From JAFDVL01 sp031398365 (lineage in GTDB: Bacteria > Acidobacteriota > Blastocatellia > RBC074), in contig JANNND010000282.1 in assembly GCA_031398365.1 (NCBI GenBank), positions 1 to 17,069 of the forward strand: a stretch of 17,069 nt of DNA, given 5' to 3'. Below are positions 6,173-14,170 of the stretch, piece by piece (within the stretch, counting starts at the first letter, position 1; each line of letters opens with the position of its first letter). The notes under the pieces are model-generated. The model saw nothing but the letters and a program-made list of their open reading frames with translations, did not search any database and had not been told where the DNA came from. The position numbers were made by a program, and so were the translations under genes.

Positions 6173-9100
6173 TTACTCCTTCGTGATCGCTTCATCCAAA
6201 TTCAACACTACGCGCGCCACGGCTGTCCACGCCGCCAGTTGTTCCATGGTTACGCCTTTGGGTAAGACAAAAGCCTTGTCCGGGTCATTCGTCGCAAAAT
6301 TCCACGGATTCAAGGCACCTGCGGTGAAGCGTTCCTGCTGGCGTTTCAGCAAGCTCAATAACTCCGTCGCTTCCTGCAACGTGGGCTTGCGGGAGGTCAC
6401 ACGGCGAAACACGAATTCGACTTTTTGCGCGTCGGTCAGCCCGCCTTCTTTGATCGTCTTCAGCGCCAACGCGCGTGCAGCTTCCAAAAATGTTGTTTCA
6501 TTCAGGGTCGTCAACGCTTGCAAAGGTGTGTTGGACTTGGCGCGGCGGACACAGGAAATATCCCCGTTTGGCACATCAAACGTTTGCAGCATCGGGTACG
6601 GCACACTGCGGTAGCGAAACGTATAGAGGCCGCGCCGGTAACGGTTCTCGCCCTTGTCTTCCAGCCAGTTCTTCGGGCCATAGCTTGTCGGCGGCAAGTA
6701 TAAAAACTCCGGCGAAGGCGGAAACACGCTGGGGCCGCCGATTTTGGGAGTTAATAAACCGCTCGCCGCCAACGCAATGTCACGGACGATTTCGCCCTCC
6801 ACACGCAAACGCGGCGCGCGGGCCAGCAGGCGATTCAGTGGGTCTTTTTCGAGCAGTTGCGGCGTTACTTGCGAGCTTTGCCGATAGGTGGCGGAAGTCA
6901 CGACCAGACGGTGCACGTTCTTTAGCGACCATTGCGGAGTGCGGATTGTGGATCGCGGATTGGCAGCCGCTTTCTTCAAATCCGCATTCCGCAATCCCAA
7001 ATCTGCAATCGAAGGTTCCATCAATTCCACCGCCAGCCAATCCAACAATTCAGGATGCGAGGGCGTGTCACTCTGTTTGCCCAAATCTTCGGACGTCGCC
7101 ACGATGCCCGTGCCGAAGTAGGCTTGCCAAATACGATTGACGGCGGTGCGCGCGGTGGTGGGCGACTGGCGATCTACCAACCATTGCGCCAACGTTAGGC
7201 GATTGGCGGGCGCGCCTGCTGGAATAGAATTCAGGAACGCGGGGACACCGGGCGCGACGGCGCGATCCGGGCGCAGGAAATCACCGCGTTTGAGAATACT
7301 GGTCATGCGCGCATCGCTGCGTTCATTCAATACCAACTGCGAAGTGCCGGTTGGATGCTGCTTCCACAACGTGGCAATTTGGTGGTTGTAGTCTTTCCAC
7401 TCAGGCACAGTCGTGCGCCAATACGTGAACAGAGTGTCCACCTGCGCTGGGGTGCGTTGCGCGCGCGGAATACTCATAATCTCACGTACGTTCGCAGGCA
7501 ACGGATCCGCGACCGCGTTGGGCGCGGTCGTGAGGGACAGCCGGAAGCGACCGAGGTTGTTGTTCATGTTGTCGTCACTGTTCCAGCCGCCGTGACTTTG
7601 TTTCAGGTAAATCGTCAAGACCGCGTGATCATTGGTCGTGATCGGCTTTTCAAAATTAAAGACGGCTTTGCGCGGCACGTTGCGCAAGCCGGCTCCCACA
7701 TCAATGCCCCACGCGGTTTCGTCTTTGTCGTCAATCGCAAAAGCAATTGGGCCTTCGACGCGGCGGCGATTGCTTTTGTCGTAGTACATCGCTTCAAGTT
7801 CTTTTTCCGGCGGATTCACGTCTGCCGTCGCGCTCACGATTTTGATCTTCTCAACTTTCTTGTCTTCTTTAGTCGAAGCGATTTCAACGTATACATCGGT
7901 CAATCCAAACGTGCCTTGGGGCGAGCGACCGGGGCCGAGCATTGGCAAGTTCGGATCGTTCAGCATTTCCACACGCAACGCCGTGACGTTGTTTACCGGA
8001 GTTTTCAGCAACATTTTCACGCGATGCTTGGTCGGCGCGTAGCCTGCCGCCAGAAACGAACCGTCTTTCTGGGGAAAGTATTTTTGTCCCCCCGTCGAAA
8101 TATCATCCACTGTGGGCTGAATCACTTTCCATTCGGGCTGATCGTTTTTGACCGTATCCTCCCACGCGTTCATGTTTGCCAGCCAGTCGGGTTTGATCTC
8201 TTGCAGCTTGGCTTCGATCTCACGCGTGCCGGAGAGAATGTTCGCGCGCTTCATTTGTTCATCGGGCGTATAAGCAATAATGCTGCCTTCGTCGGAGTTA
8301 TTAAGAAACGCGAAGAGCTTGTAATACTCCTCCTGTTTGAGCGGATCGAATTTGTGGTTATGGCATTGTGCGCATTGAATCGTCACGCCCAGCACACCTT
8401 TGCCAATCGCTTCCATGCGATCAAACATCGCTTCCATGCGAAACTGTTCCGGGTCCACACCGCCCTCTTCGTTAACCATCGAATTGCGCAGAAAGCCCGT
8501 CGCTACGCGTTGCTGCTGCGTGGCTTCCAGACTTTTTTTAGGGGGCAGCAAGTCTCCGGCGATTTGCTCAATGATGAATTGATCATAAGGCAAGTCGCGA
8601 TTCAGCGCGTTGATGACCCAATCGCGGTAGAACCAGACATTCCTCATCTTGTCTTTTTCAAAACCATCGGAGTCAGCATAGCGCGCGGCATCCAGCCAGT
8701 GCCGTCCCCATTTCTCGCCGTAATGCGCTGATGCCAGCAAGCGTTCGACCTGCTTTTCATAGGCTTTCGGCGAGGCGTCTTTGAGAAAGGCGTCCACTTC
8801 TTCGGGCGTCGGTGGCAGTCCAATCAGGTCCAGGCTCAAGCGGCGCAGCAACGTGATTTTATCGGCCTCTGGCGCGGGGACAAGGTTTTCCTGTTCTAAC
8901 TTTGCGAGGATGAAATTGTCTATCGGATTGCGCACCCACGCTTTGGTTTTGACAGCAGGAAGCGGCGTGCGAACGGGTGCAACGTAGGCCCAATGTTTTT
9001 TGACGCCGCTGGTCACGGACGCGGTTTCAGGCCAGTTTGCGCCTTCGTCAATCCAGCGTTTGAGCAACTCAATTTGCGCCGCGCTCAGGGCTTCACGACC

Positions 9101-9400
9101 GAGCGGCATGCGCTTCTCGCCATTCGCCCCCAGCACGCGCTGCACGAGCCGCGAATCTTTGCTGTTGCCCGGAGTCACCAGTTTCAGCGTGAGCGTTTTG
9201 TTATCCAGGCGCAGGTCGGCTTTGGGTTTTTCGCCAAAGTGGCAGGGCGTACACGAGGTCTGAAAGATTGGTTGAATATCGCGCACGAAATCCACTTTAC
9301 TTTGGGCGCTGACGCGGGCTTCCCATTGCCTGATGGCCACCAACAACAGCACGCCACTGAGGAGAAAAAGACACAAGCTTCGTTTCGTTTTGCTATTCAT
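6173..9400 (-). CDS. PSD1 and planctomycete-type cytochrome c domain protein (DUF1549/DUF1553)
   Basis: The protein has 1075 residues. A signal peptide or N-terminal anchor (residues 7-24) precedes a PSCyt1 domain (about 38-125) with a CTPCH heme-c motif at 50-54. A DUF1549/PSCyt2 domain (about 155-370) has WGRHWLDAARYADSDG and a second CAQCH at 343-347. A long middle beta region (about 400-640) follows, then DUF1553/PSD1 (about 733-1050) with NRIWQAYFGTGIV, PSHPELLDWLA, SNTPLQALTTLN and FVFRRVTSRKPT. It is probably exported and heme-binding; its reaction is unknown. Residues 797-824 are encoded by a palindromic repeat and interrupt the usual short link between the LLDWLA and VHRLVVTSATYR motifs. 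It is first in the operon with xisHI and DUF1501. Confidence 0.94.
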   Translation of the reverse strand: MNSKTKRSLCLFLLSGVLLLVAIRQWEARVSAQSKVDFVRDIQPIFQTSCTPCHFGEKPKADLRLDNKTLTLKLVTPGNSKDSRLVQRVLGANGEKRMPLGREALSAAQIELLKRWIDEGANWPETASVTSGVKKHWAYVAPVRTPLPAVKTKAWVRNPIDNFILAKLEQENLVPAPEADKITLLRRLSLDLIGLPPTPEEVDAFLKDASPKAYEKQVERLLASAHYGEKWGRHWLDAARYADSDGFEKDKMRNVWFYRDWVINALNRDLPYDQFIIEQIAGDLLPPKKSLEATQQQRVATGFLRNSMVNEEGGVDPEQFRMEAMFDRMEAIGKGVLGVTIQCAQCHNHKFDPLKQEEYYKLFAFLNNSDEGSIIAYTPDEQMKRANILSGTREIEAKLQEIKPDWLANMNAWEDTVKNDQPEWKVIQPTVDDISTGGQKYFPQKDGSFLAAGYAPTKHRVKMLLKTPVNNVTALRVEMLNDPNLPMLGPGRSPQGTFGLTDVYVEIASTKEDKKVEKIKIVSATADVNPPEKELEAMYYDKSNRRRVEGPIAFAIDDKDETAWGIDVGAGLRNVPRKAVFNFEKPITTNDHAVLTIYLKQSHGGWNSDDNMNNNLGRFRLSLTTAPNAVADPLPANVREIMSIPRAQRTPAQVDTLFTYWRTTVPEWKDYNHQIATLWKQHPTGTSQLVLNERSDARMTSILKRGDFLRPDRAVAPGVPAFLNSIPAGAPANRLTLAQWLVDRQSPTTARTAVNRIWQAYFGTGIVATSEDLGKQSDTPSHPELLDWLAVELMEPSIADLGLRNADLKKAAANPRSTIRTPQWSLKNVHRLVVTSATYRQSSQVTPQLLEKDPLNRLLARAPRLRVEGEIVRDIALAASGLLTPKIGGPSVFPPSPEFLYLPPTSYGPKNWLEDKGENRYRRGLYTFRYRSVPYPMLQTFDVPNGDISCVRRAKSNTPLQALTTLNETTFLEAARALALKTIKEGGLTDAQKVEFVFRRVTSRKPTLQEATELLSLLKRQQERFTAGALNPWNFATNDPDKAFVLPKGVTMEQLAAWTAVARVVLNLDEAITKE
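6931..7010. repeat. 80-bp imperfect palindrome inserted in frame in the PSD1 gene
   Basis: The left arm 6931-6962 (ATTGCGGAGTGCGGATTG...) and the right arm at about 6979-7010 (...CCGCAATCCCAAATCTGC) are inverted copies. By hand I count 24 of 32 aligned bases identical, with a loop of about 16 bases. The units GCGGATTG and ATTCCGCAATCC are characteristic of dispersed repeats whose translations look like RNPKSAI. It encodes residues of the type IADLGLRNADL...ANPRSTIRTPQW without breaking the frame, much as Rickettsia palindromic elements sit inside genes. Mobility is inferred, not shown. Confidence 0.65.
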
Positions 9401-9424
9401 AAAATGCTCTTAGAACCGAAAATT

Positions 9425-9467
9425 ATTTGGTCTAGCCAAATTATGCTCAAATCAATTTTTCTAGCAA
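9425..9467 (-). promoter_or_regulatory. Possible sigma-70 promoter and small palindrome upstream of the PSD1 operon
   Basis: On the minus strand TTGCTA (9467-9462) and CATAAT (9445-9440) are separated by 16 bases, matching 4 of 6 and 5 of 6 consensus positions. A perfect 6-bp inverted repeat, ATTTGG (9425-9430) and CCAAAT (9436-9441), overlaps the -10 and the expected start of transcription and could be an operator. This rests on pattern only. Confidence 0.3.
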
Positions 9468-10090
9468 GTCTCCCAGCGCTGCAAGTACGCACTGACCTCT
9501 TGCGGCGTGGCGGTGTGATGCGCGTGCGTGCGACCAGCGGCAATGCGTCCCAGCATCCAGCCATGTCGGGCGTACACGGATTGTGCGTCCCAATGGACAA
9601 AGAAATAATTGGGGCCGTACGCCTCTTCGTCCGCGCGATCATTAACGAAATGCAATTGCGGATCACGGCGATGTTCAGTCAATGCCCGCGCGCTATCAAA
9701 GCGATGTCCGTGTCCCACCCAGCGACTGACTTTCTCCATCCAGGAATTCACCGCATAGCCATTGGCTTGCAAGATGCGCAAAAACTCACCGCAATCCACG
9801 ACGGTGATTTCCAAATAACTGGGCGCAACCCCGACGATGCGGGCAATTTGCTCCCAGGCCGCTGGCATTGCATTGACCTGGCGCACGAAATTACGCAGCG
9901 TGAGCAACTTGTTGGCACTGTGCTGCGGGTCATCCGCCGTGTGCAGCAATTCGTGAAATAAGCCCGGCACGCGCGCCTCATCCGCCGCCAAATCAGGTTG
10001 CGCCAATAATTTCGGCGCAATCAATTGTTGTTCTTCGGCCTGTAACTGCAAGAAATAAGATGCGGCCTCAGTCGTGTGTTTCGCTTTCAT
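9461..10090 (-). CDS. Hypothetical protein, 209 residues, family not recognised
   Basis: It starts at ATG 10090 (MKAKHTTEAASYFL); a TTG at 10099 would add three residues. I recognise no family. The first 100 residues look mainly helical (LQLQAEEQQLIAPKLL, LFHELLHTADDPQHSANKLLTLRNFV). The second half has a mixed fold with LEITVVDCGEFLRILQANGY, then RDPQLHFVNDRADEEAYGPN and YFFVHWDAQSVYARHG. Histidine and tryptophan are frequent in the C-terminal half, but no metal-binding motif is convincing. There is no signal peptide or membrane helix, so it is probably cytoplasmic. It is separated from the coiled-coil gene by a terminator, so it is likely its own transcript, ending 60 bp before the PSD1 gene. 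Confidence 0.7.
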   Translation of the reverse strand: MKAKHTTEAASYFLQLQAEEQQLIAPKLLAQPDLAADEARVPGLFHELLHTADDPQHSANKLLTLRNFVRQVNAMPAAWEQIARIVGVAPSYLEITVVDCGEFLRILQANGYAVNSWMEKVSRWVGHGHRFDSARALTEHRRDPQLHFVNDRADEEAYGPNYFFVHWDAQSVYARHGWMLGRIAAGRTHAHHTATPQEVSAYLQRWETC

Positions 10091-10161
10091 GCAATCCAAT
10101 CCGTTTCTGTGAGAAAATCCAGCCGAAACACTTTAGCGCAGGTTGCCGCCGGTCGGCGCAG

Positions 10162-10195
10162 AAAAAAAGCGGGAGTAAAATTTCACTCCCGCTTT
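10162..10195 (-). terminator. Rho-independent terminator of the coiled-coil/HhH gene
   Basis: AAAGCGGGAGT (10166-10176) and ACTCCCGCTTT (10185-10195) form a perfect 11-bp stem with an 8-base loop. On the minus strand the stem is followed by a run of seven T (plus-strand A at 10162-10168, partly within the stem base). It lies 63 bp after the stop at 10259. The plus-strand side has no comparable T run, so it acts mainly on the minus strand. Confidence 0.85.
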
Positions 10196-10258
10196 GAGGT
10201 TCCTAAAGACGAGCCGTACAGTACCGGCCATTTTCCCAGGTCTCGCTTGCCAAAGCGC

Positions 10259-11242
10259 TTAGACTTGCTCGCCGTACTTTTTCTGATGCTCCTGCTGCGC
10301 GCCGGTGATCCAATCATCGCGCCCGATCCGACCGCGAAAATCCTCCAGCAATGTGTCGTATCGTTCCACATCTTCCACCGACCAATCGGCAATCTGATGG
10401 AACCAGTAAATACCGTGCGAATTGAGCAGGTTTTCCAATACCGGGCCAATGCCGAAAATCTTCTTCAGGTCATCACGTTCTTTATTGGAGGCTGTTAGAG
10501 AGGAGGCTTGCGACACTTTCACCGTCGGCTCTTTCACCTCTCGCATCATCAATTCCAGTTCCGTCACGCGCACGCGCAAGCCCGCAATTTCAGCCTCACG
10601 GTTTTGCAACTGCTCCGTTAACGGTTCCAATAAGGCCAGACGCGCGTCGCGTTCCTGCACCTCCCCGGCCAGCGACTCCAGGCTTTTCAGTCGAAATACG
10701 GCTTGCGCCAATTCCTGTTCCTGCGCCGCGAAGTTCAGCCGTAAGGTTTGCAATTCGCCTTGCTCGTGGCGCGTGGATTGCAGGGCGGCCTCGGCTTCGG
10801 CAATGCGTGCGCGCAAAACGTCGAACTCTTTGTCTGCTCCGACCACCGCATCTTGCAATTGAATTTGCAGTTCCACTTTGGCTTGCTTTGATGTGGCGAT
10901 TAACTCATCCAGTTCAGAAATTCGAGCGTCCAGGTCGGCTTCCAGTTCTTTGTTTTTCTCGTCCAGTTCCGTGACCCAACCGTCGCGGGTTTTCAGCGTT
11001 GTGGCTAAAGTTGCCAACTCCGTTTCCAAGGAACTATGGCGCGCCTGCGCTGTCGTCAAATCGCTGCGCAAGGCGCCCAATTCCTGCTCGCGCACGCGCA
11101 TCTTGCCTTCGCAATCCACGAGTAGTTGCGTGGCATTCGCCGAGCCAAAAATGCGCCCCAGCAAAAAGCCAACGATCCAGCCGACCAAGCCGGCCAGCAA
11201 CAACCAAAAACTGATTTTAAAAGCTAATTCCAGTAGTCCCAT
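10259..11242 (-). CDS. Membrane-anchored coiled-coil protein with C-terminal helix-hairpin-helix domain
   Basis: The protein has 327 residues. One N-terminal membrane helix (about 6-29, ISFWLLLAGLVGWIVGFLLG) is followed by a long heptad-rich coiled coil (about 45-240, many E/L/Q/A, for example EVQERDARLALLEPLTEQL). A C-terminal domain (257-327) starts DDLKKIFGIGPVLENLLNSH and continues with GIYWFHQIADWSVEDVERYD and GRIGRDDWITGAQQ. This last domain is the helix-hairpin-helix unit found as a tail on varied proteins, for example some NuoE and ribosomal proteins of alphaproteobacteria. The family can bind nucleic acid, but that is not established here. The predicted topology puts the coiled coil and HhH domain in the cytoplasm or periplasm; the sequence does not decide. 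AAGGAG lies 11 bases before the ATG. A terminator follows. Confidence 0.85.
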   Translation of the reverse strand: MGLLELAFKISFWLLLAGLVGWIVGFLLGRIFGSANATQLLVDCEGKMRVREQELGALRSDLTTAQARHSSLETELATLATTLKTRDGWVTELDEKNKELEADLDARISELDELIATSKQAKVELQIQLQDAVVGADKEFDVLRARIAEAEAALQSTRHEQGELQTLRLNFAAQEQELAQAVFRLKSLESLAGEVQERDARLALLEPLTEQLQNREAEIAGLRVRVTELELMMREVKEPTVKVSQASSLTASNKERDDLKKIFGIGPVLENLLNSHGIYWFHQIADWSVEDVERYDTLLEDFRGRIGRDDWITGAQQEHQKKYGEQV

Positions 11243-11817
11243 AATTATTTTTGCTCCTTCGATACAGTGAATGCAATGCGCCGATTTCGTTATTGTCCTT
11301 CCGGCGTGTTGTGCTCGGCAACAGGCTTGGACGAGCCGTACCTATGTGCGCGTGTGCCTTGTTCACTCAGTTCTGGATGCAAGCGACCAGCGCCGCTCGC
11401 ATCGAGATGACCGCTAACTTCTACACGAATCCCCGCCACCTCGCTTGGACGTAAAACCTTGACCAAAAATAGCCGTGGTAATAGACAGGTCGGATCGCAT
11501 CCCGGGGAGAATGCCAAATCCTGACGATTCAGTTGTTATCAACTACAGCACTGGGTAGGAGAGGTTCGCCCCACGAGTTTCACGGTGGAAACAAACGACA
11601 TGATTTGAGCGTGTTACGACCGCTTCACTTTACGTATAAATCAGGGTCTTCTAGGGATGCTTGCTTGGACGCCGCGAGATTAGCACTGAGAAGAAAATTC
11701 TGCAATTGGCGGTGGACGGGAAAAACGGATACTCGCGACAGGCGTAAGAAAAGGCTGTCAGACCCGCTAAGGATTAGTATTTGCAGGCGCTTTAGCAGGA
11801 TTGGCGACTGGCCCATC
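11243..11817. other. 575-bp gap without a convincing gene
   Basis: No open frame here looks like a protein: the longest (plus strand 11533-11859 and minus strand 11290-11517) are short, rich in Arg/Ser/Gly, lack good ribosome sites and match nothing I know. I see no tRNA, no terminator hairpin with a T run, and no rRNA. The 9-mer GCTTGGACG occurs three times on the plus strand (11325, 11443 and 11663), which is more than expected but not obviously structured. The gap must contain the promoter of the coiled-coil gene and may hold a decayed gene or a non-coding RNA. Confidence 0.5.
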
Positions 11818-12957
11818 TTATGGCCTGAGCAGGGTGAGATACCAATGGATGATGGGTGACCCATAAAATAAGGCGAAGATTGCGGCCACTCCCAGACTCA
11901 CCCCAAATGGCAGCCGGGTCTGCATGCCCTGCTTACTTTTGCCCAGGGTAATTTGTGCCAGCCCGGTCAGCGAACCCAGCACCGAGCCGAGAATCAATAC
12001 CAGTAACGCCGCTGGCCAACCGAGAAAGCCACCAATAAGCGCCATCATTTTCACATCGCCGAGCCCCATCCCGCCAAACCCGCGCGTGTAAAAATAAATC
12101 GCCCGCAACAACCAAATGACGCCGCCGCCCACCAATGCGCCCAGACACGCGTGAAACAGATTTTCCAGCGCATACGTGATCAAAAGGGGATCCGTCGCGC
12201 CCGGTCGAAGTTTGAGAAAAGCAATGATGCCCCACGTGATCGCGCCCAATACTCCCAGTACCATCGTCGTGTAAATCACGCGATTGTGCTGGCGCAGCAG
12301 GCGGTCTTCATCAATGCCTGCGAGCGCCGAGTCTTCCTCTTCCTCGTCGTCTGAGATTTCCAGATATTTGCCGAACAACACATTGTCCAGCAAATCCACG
12401 CCATAAAACGCGACCGCCGCAAGCAGCAGCAAGACCACGCCGAGCCAGAGTCTGGCACCCAGCGACCAATGAAACACTAGCGACGGAGCAAAGGAGCTGA
12501 CATTTCCCAATTGAAACGCCGCGAAAATCACGACGCCCAGAAAGGCCGGATAGGTGATGACGTTCGGCAGCAATTGATGCCGGTAATCAATCATCACCAG
12601 CACAATCATCACGATGACGAACAACATTTCGGCGATGCCCTGCCCGGTGATGCCGCTGCGGTACGCGACCGCGAAAAATCCCAGCCCCGTCCACAATTCC
12701 ACCGCCGGATAGACCCACGAAATCTTGGCCTGACAGGCGCGACAACGACCGCGCAGGAACAGATAGCTAAGCAACGGAATGTTGTCATAGGGTTTGATCG
12801 CCGCGCCGCACGAACCGCAATGCGAGCCGGGAAACGCGACCGATTCGCCGCGCGGTATGCGGTAAATGACGACGTTCAAAAAGCTGCCGACAATCAGACC
12901 AAACGGCAGCGCCAGGAGGGCTTGAATAAAGAGCGGAAATTCTTGGAATGAAAACAT
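11818..12957 (-). CDS. pilD: Prepilin peptidase (A24 family, PilD/GspO-like)
   Basis: The protein has 379 residues. It is an inner-membrane aspartic protease that cuts and N-methylates type IV prepilins or type II pseudopilins. The N-terminal methyltransferase-type domain has GSFLNVVIYRIPRGES (24-39) and two zinc-type pairs, CGSC (47-50) and CRAC (72-75). The protease motifs are IDYRHQLLPN with D124 and GGMGLGDVKMM with D301. Usual members are about 250-290 residues with catalytic aspartates about 65 apart; here they are 177 apart because of an insert with two extra membrane segments and the acidic linker SDDEEEEDSALAGIDEDR (202-219). There is no pilin gene nearby. It is divergently arranged from the glycosyltransferase across 97 bp. 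Confidence 0.93.
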   Translation of the reverse strand: MFSFQEFPLFIQALLALPFGLIVGSFLNVVIYRIPRGESVAFPGSHCGSCGAAIKPYDNIPLLSYLFLRGRCRACQAKISWVYPAVELWTGLGFFAVAYRSGITGQGIAEMLFVIVMIVLVMIDYRHQLLPNVITYPAFLGVVIFAAFQLGNVSSFAPSLVFHWSLGARLWLGVVLLLLAAVAFYGVDLLDNVLFGKYLEISDDEEEEDSALAGIDEDRLLRQHNRVIYTTMVLGVLGAITWGIIAFLKLRPGATDPLLITYALENLFHACLGALVGGGVIWLLRAIYFYTRGFGGMGLGDVKMMALIGGFLGWPAALLVLILGSVLGSLTGLAQITLGKSKQGMQTRLPFGVSLGVAAIFALFYGSPIIHWYLTLLRP

Positions 12958-13020
12958 TTTGATATGGTGGAGCAGGTGGATTCAGGCGTTCCGGCAGGGC
13001 GCAAAGCGGCATTAGACCTG

Positions 13021-13054
13021 TTCAACTCAAACCCTGTCAAGCATAATTCCTGGC
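13021..13054 (+). promoter_or_regulatory. Possible promoter giving a leaderless glycosyltransferase mRNA
   Basis: CATAAT at 13042-13047 resembles a -10 box, with a weak TTCAAC at 13021-13026 as -35 (15-base spacing). Transcription starting about 7 bases after the -10 would begin at or next to the ATG at 13055. No ribosome site precedes that ATG. Both facts fit a leaderless transcript, but the boxes are weak. Confidence 0.28.
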
Positions 13055-14161
13055 ATGAAGATTTTGCAGGTTTGCTCAGCAGAGAGCATTGGTGGCGGCG
13101 AACAACACATCATGGATTTGACGCGCGGCCTGCTTGAACGCGGCCACGAACTGCATCTGGCGGTGCGTCCCAACAGCCCCTTGCAAACCGAACTGGCTGA
13201 TCTTCCGATCCATTGGCATGAAGTAAAATTGCGTAATGCCGTGGATGTATTCAGCGCCCAACGCCTGTCGAAACTCATCGTCGAACATCATATTGAAGTT
13301 GTGCATGCTCACGTTGCCAGAGATTACCCAATCGTCGGTCTGGCTACTAAAAATTTGCCCGTACGTTTCTTTCTAACGCGTCATCACTTCAATCCCATCA
13401 AATCGAGCAAGCTGTATGAAGCCGTGATTCGCCACGCGACAAAGCTGATTGCTGTCTCTGCAACCGTGCAACACGAACTGGCGCAAGCCTTCCCAGCGAT
13501 GGCCGCGCGAATTGAAGTGATCCCCAACTGGCTACGCCCCAGCACGCCGCGCAGCCGCACTGAAGCGCGCCAACATTTCGGCATTCAGCGCCTCCTCGCG
13601 CTGGCCATCATCGGTCAAATTACGCCGCTCAAACGCCAGGATTTATTGCTGGAAGCCGTTCGTATCCTGACCGAGAACAACACCCACGAACGCGTCGAAT
13701 TTTTCATCATCGGCACGGCAAGCCCGGAAGACAAAGCCTACGAGACGAGTTTGCAGGACACGGCGCACGCGCTCGGCTTGGCAGAGCGCGTGCATTTCAC
13801 GGGGTTCGTGCCGGACTTGCCCGGTTACCTTTCCGCTTTTGATATTGTGGTTGCGGCCTCAGAGAATGAAGGATTTTCACTAGCCGTATTGGAAGCAATG
13901 AACGCGGGCTGTGCGGTCATCGCGGCAGAGGCCGGTGGGATGGCAGAATTGATCGCACACAACAAAACCGGAATATTATTTCAGCCGGGCAATGCTGCAA
14001 TGCTCGCCAGCGGTTTGCAATTGCTCCTGACGGATGACGCTCTTCATAACCGTCTTGCCACTGCCGGACAAACCAGCGTGCGCGCCCAATTTGATCGTCA
14101 GCGCATTCTCGACCGTATCGCAGCACTGTATGCAATGCCTGAAGCCAAACAAGATGAATAA
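13055..14161 (+). CDS. Glycosyltransferase family 4 protein
   Basis: The protein has 368 residues with a GT-B fold. It transfers a sugar from a nucleotide-sugar donor, with retention, to an unknown acceptor. The N-terminal acceptor domain has the glycine-rich loop SIGGGEQHIMDL (11-22), and VVHAHVARDYP at about 82-92. The C-terminal donor domain has IIGQITPLKRQD (185-196), FIIGTAS, VHFTGFVPDLPGYLSAFDIVVAAS, and the family E-x7-E motif ENEGFSLAVLEAMNAG with E272 and E280, then AEAGGMAELI. It is cytoplasmic or membrane-peripheral; cell-surface polysaccharide or glycolipid synthesis is the usual context, but no pathway partners are adjacent. It is the only clear plus-strand gene in the window and ends 9 bp from the opposing oxidoreductase stop. 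Confidence 0.92.
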   Translation: MKILQVCSAESIGGGEQHIMDLTRGLLERGHELHLAVRPNSPLQTELADLPIHWHEVKLRNAVDVFSAQRLSKLIVEHHIEVVHAHVARDYPIVGLATKNLPVRFFLTRHHFNPIKSSKLYEAVIRHATKLIAVSATVQHELAQAFPAMAARIEVIPNWLRPSTPRSRTEARQHFGIQRLLALAIIGQITPLKRQDLLLEAVRILTENNTHERVEFFIIGTASPEDKAYETSLQDTAHALGLAERVHFTGFVPDLPGYLSAFDIVVAASENEGFSLAVLEAMNAGCAVIAAEAGGMAELIAHNKTGILFQPGNAAMLASGLQLLLTDDALHNRLATAGQTSVRAQFDRQRILDRIAALYAMPEAKQDE

Positions 14162-14170
14162 GCAGGAGAA

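Noticed and set aside
6888..7121. Small plus-strand frame containing SAFRNPKSAI
   Set aside because: This is the well-known spurious translation of dispersed ATTCCGCAATCC-type repeats and marks the palindrome, not a protein.
7355..8731. Long plus-strand open frame of 458 codons opposite the PSD1 gene
   Set aside because: It lies wholly antisense to a well-supported domain protein, its translation is rich in Arg/His/Val/Phe without known motifs, and it is explained by the codon bias of the opposite strand.
8993..9961. Plus-strand open frame of 322 codons spanning the PSD1 start and the 209-residue gene
   Set aside because: It is antisense to two minus-strand genes with no ribosome site and no recognisable domain.
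11290..11517. Minus-strand frame of 75 codons in the large gap
   Set aside because: It has no ribosome site and no family I recognise, and it has low-complexity Ser/Gly/Arg/Pro composition. A decayed gene is possible but unsupported.
11533..11640. tRNA-like GGTTCGCCCC stretch near 11563
   Set aside because: No acceptor stem, D-arm or anticodon arm can be folded around it, and the T-loop consensus is not met.
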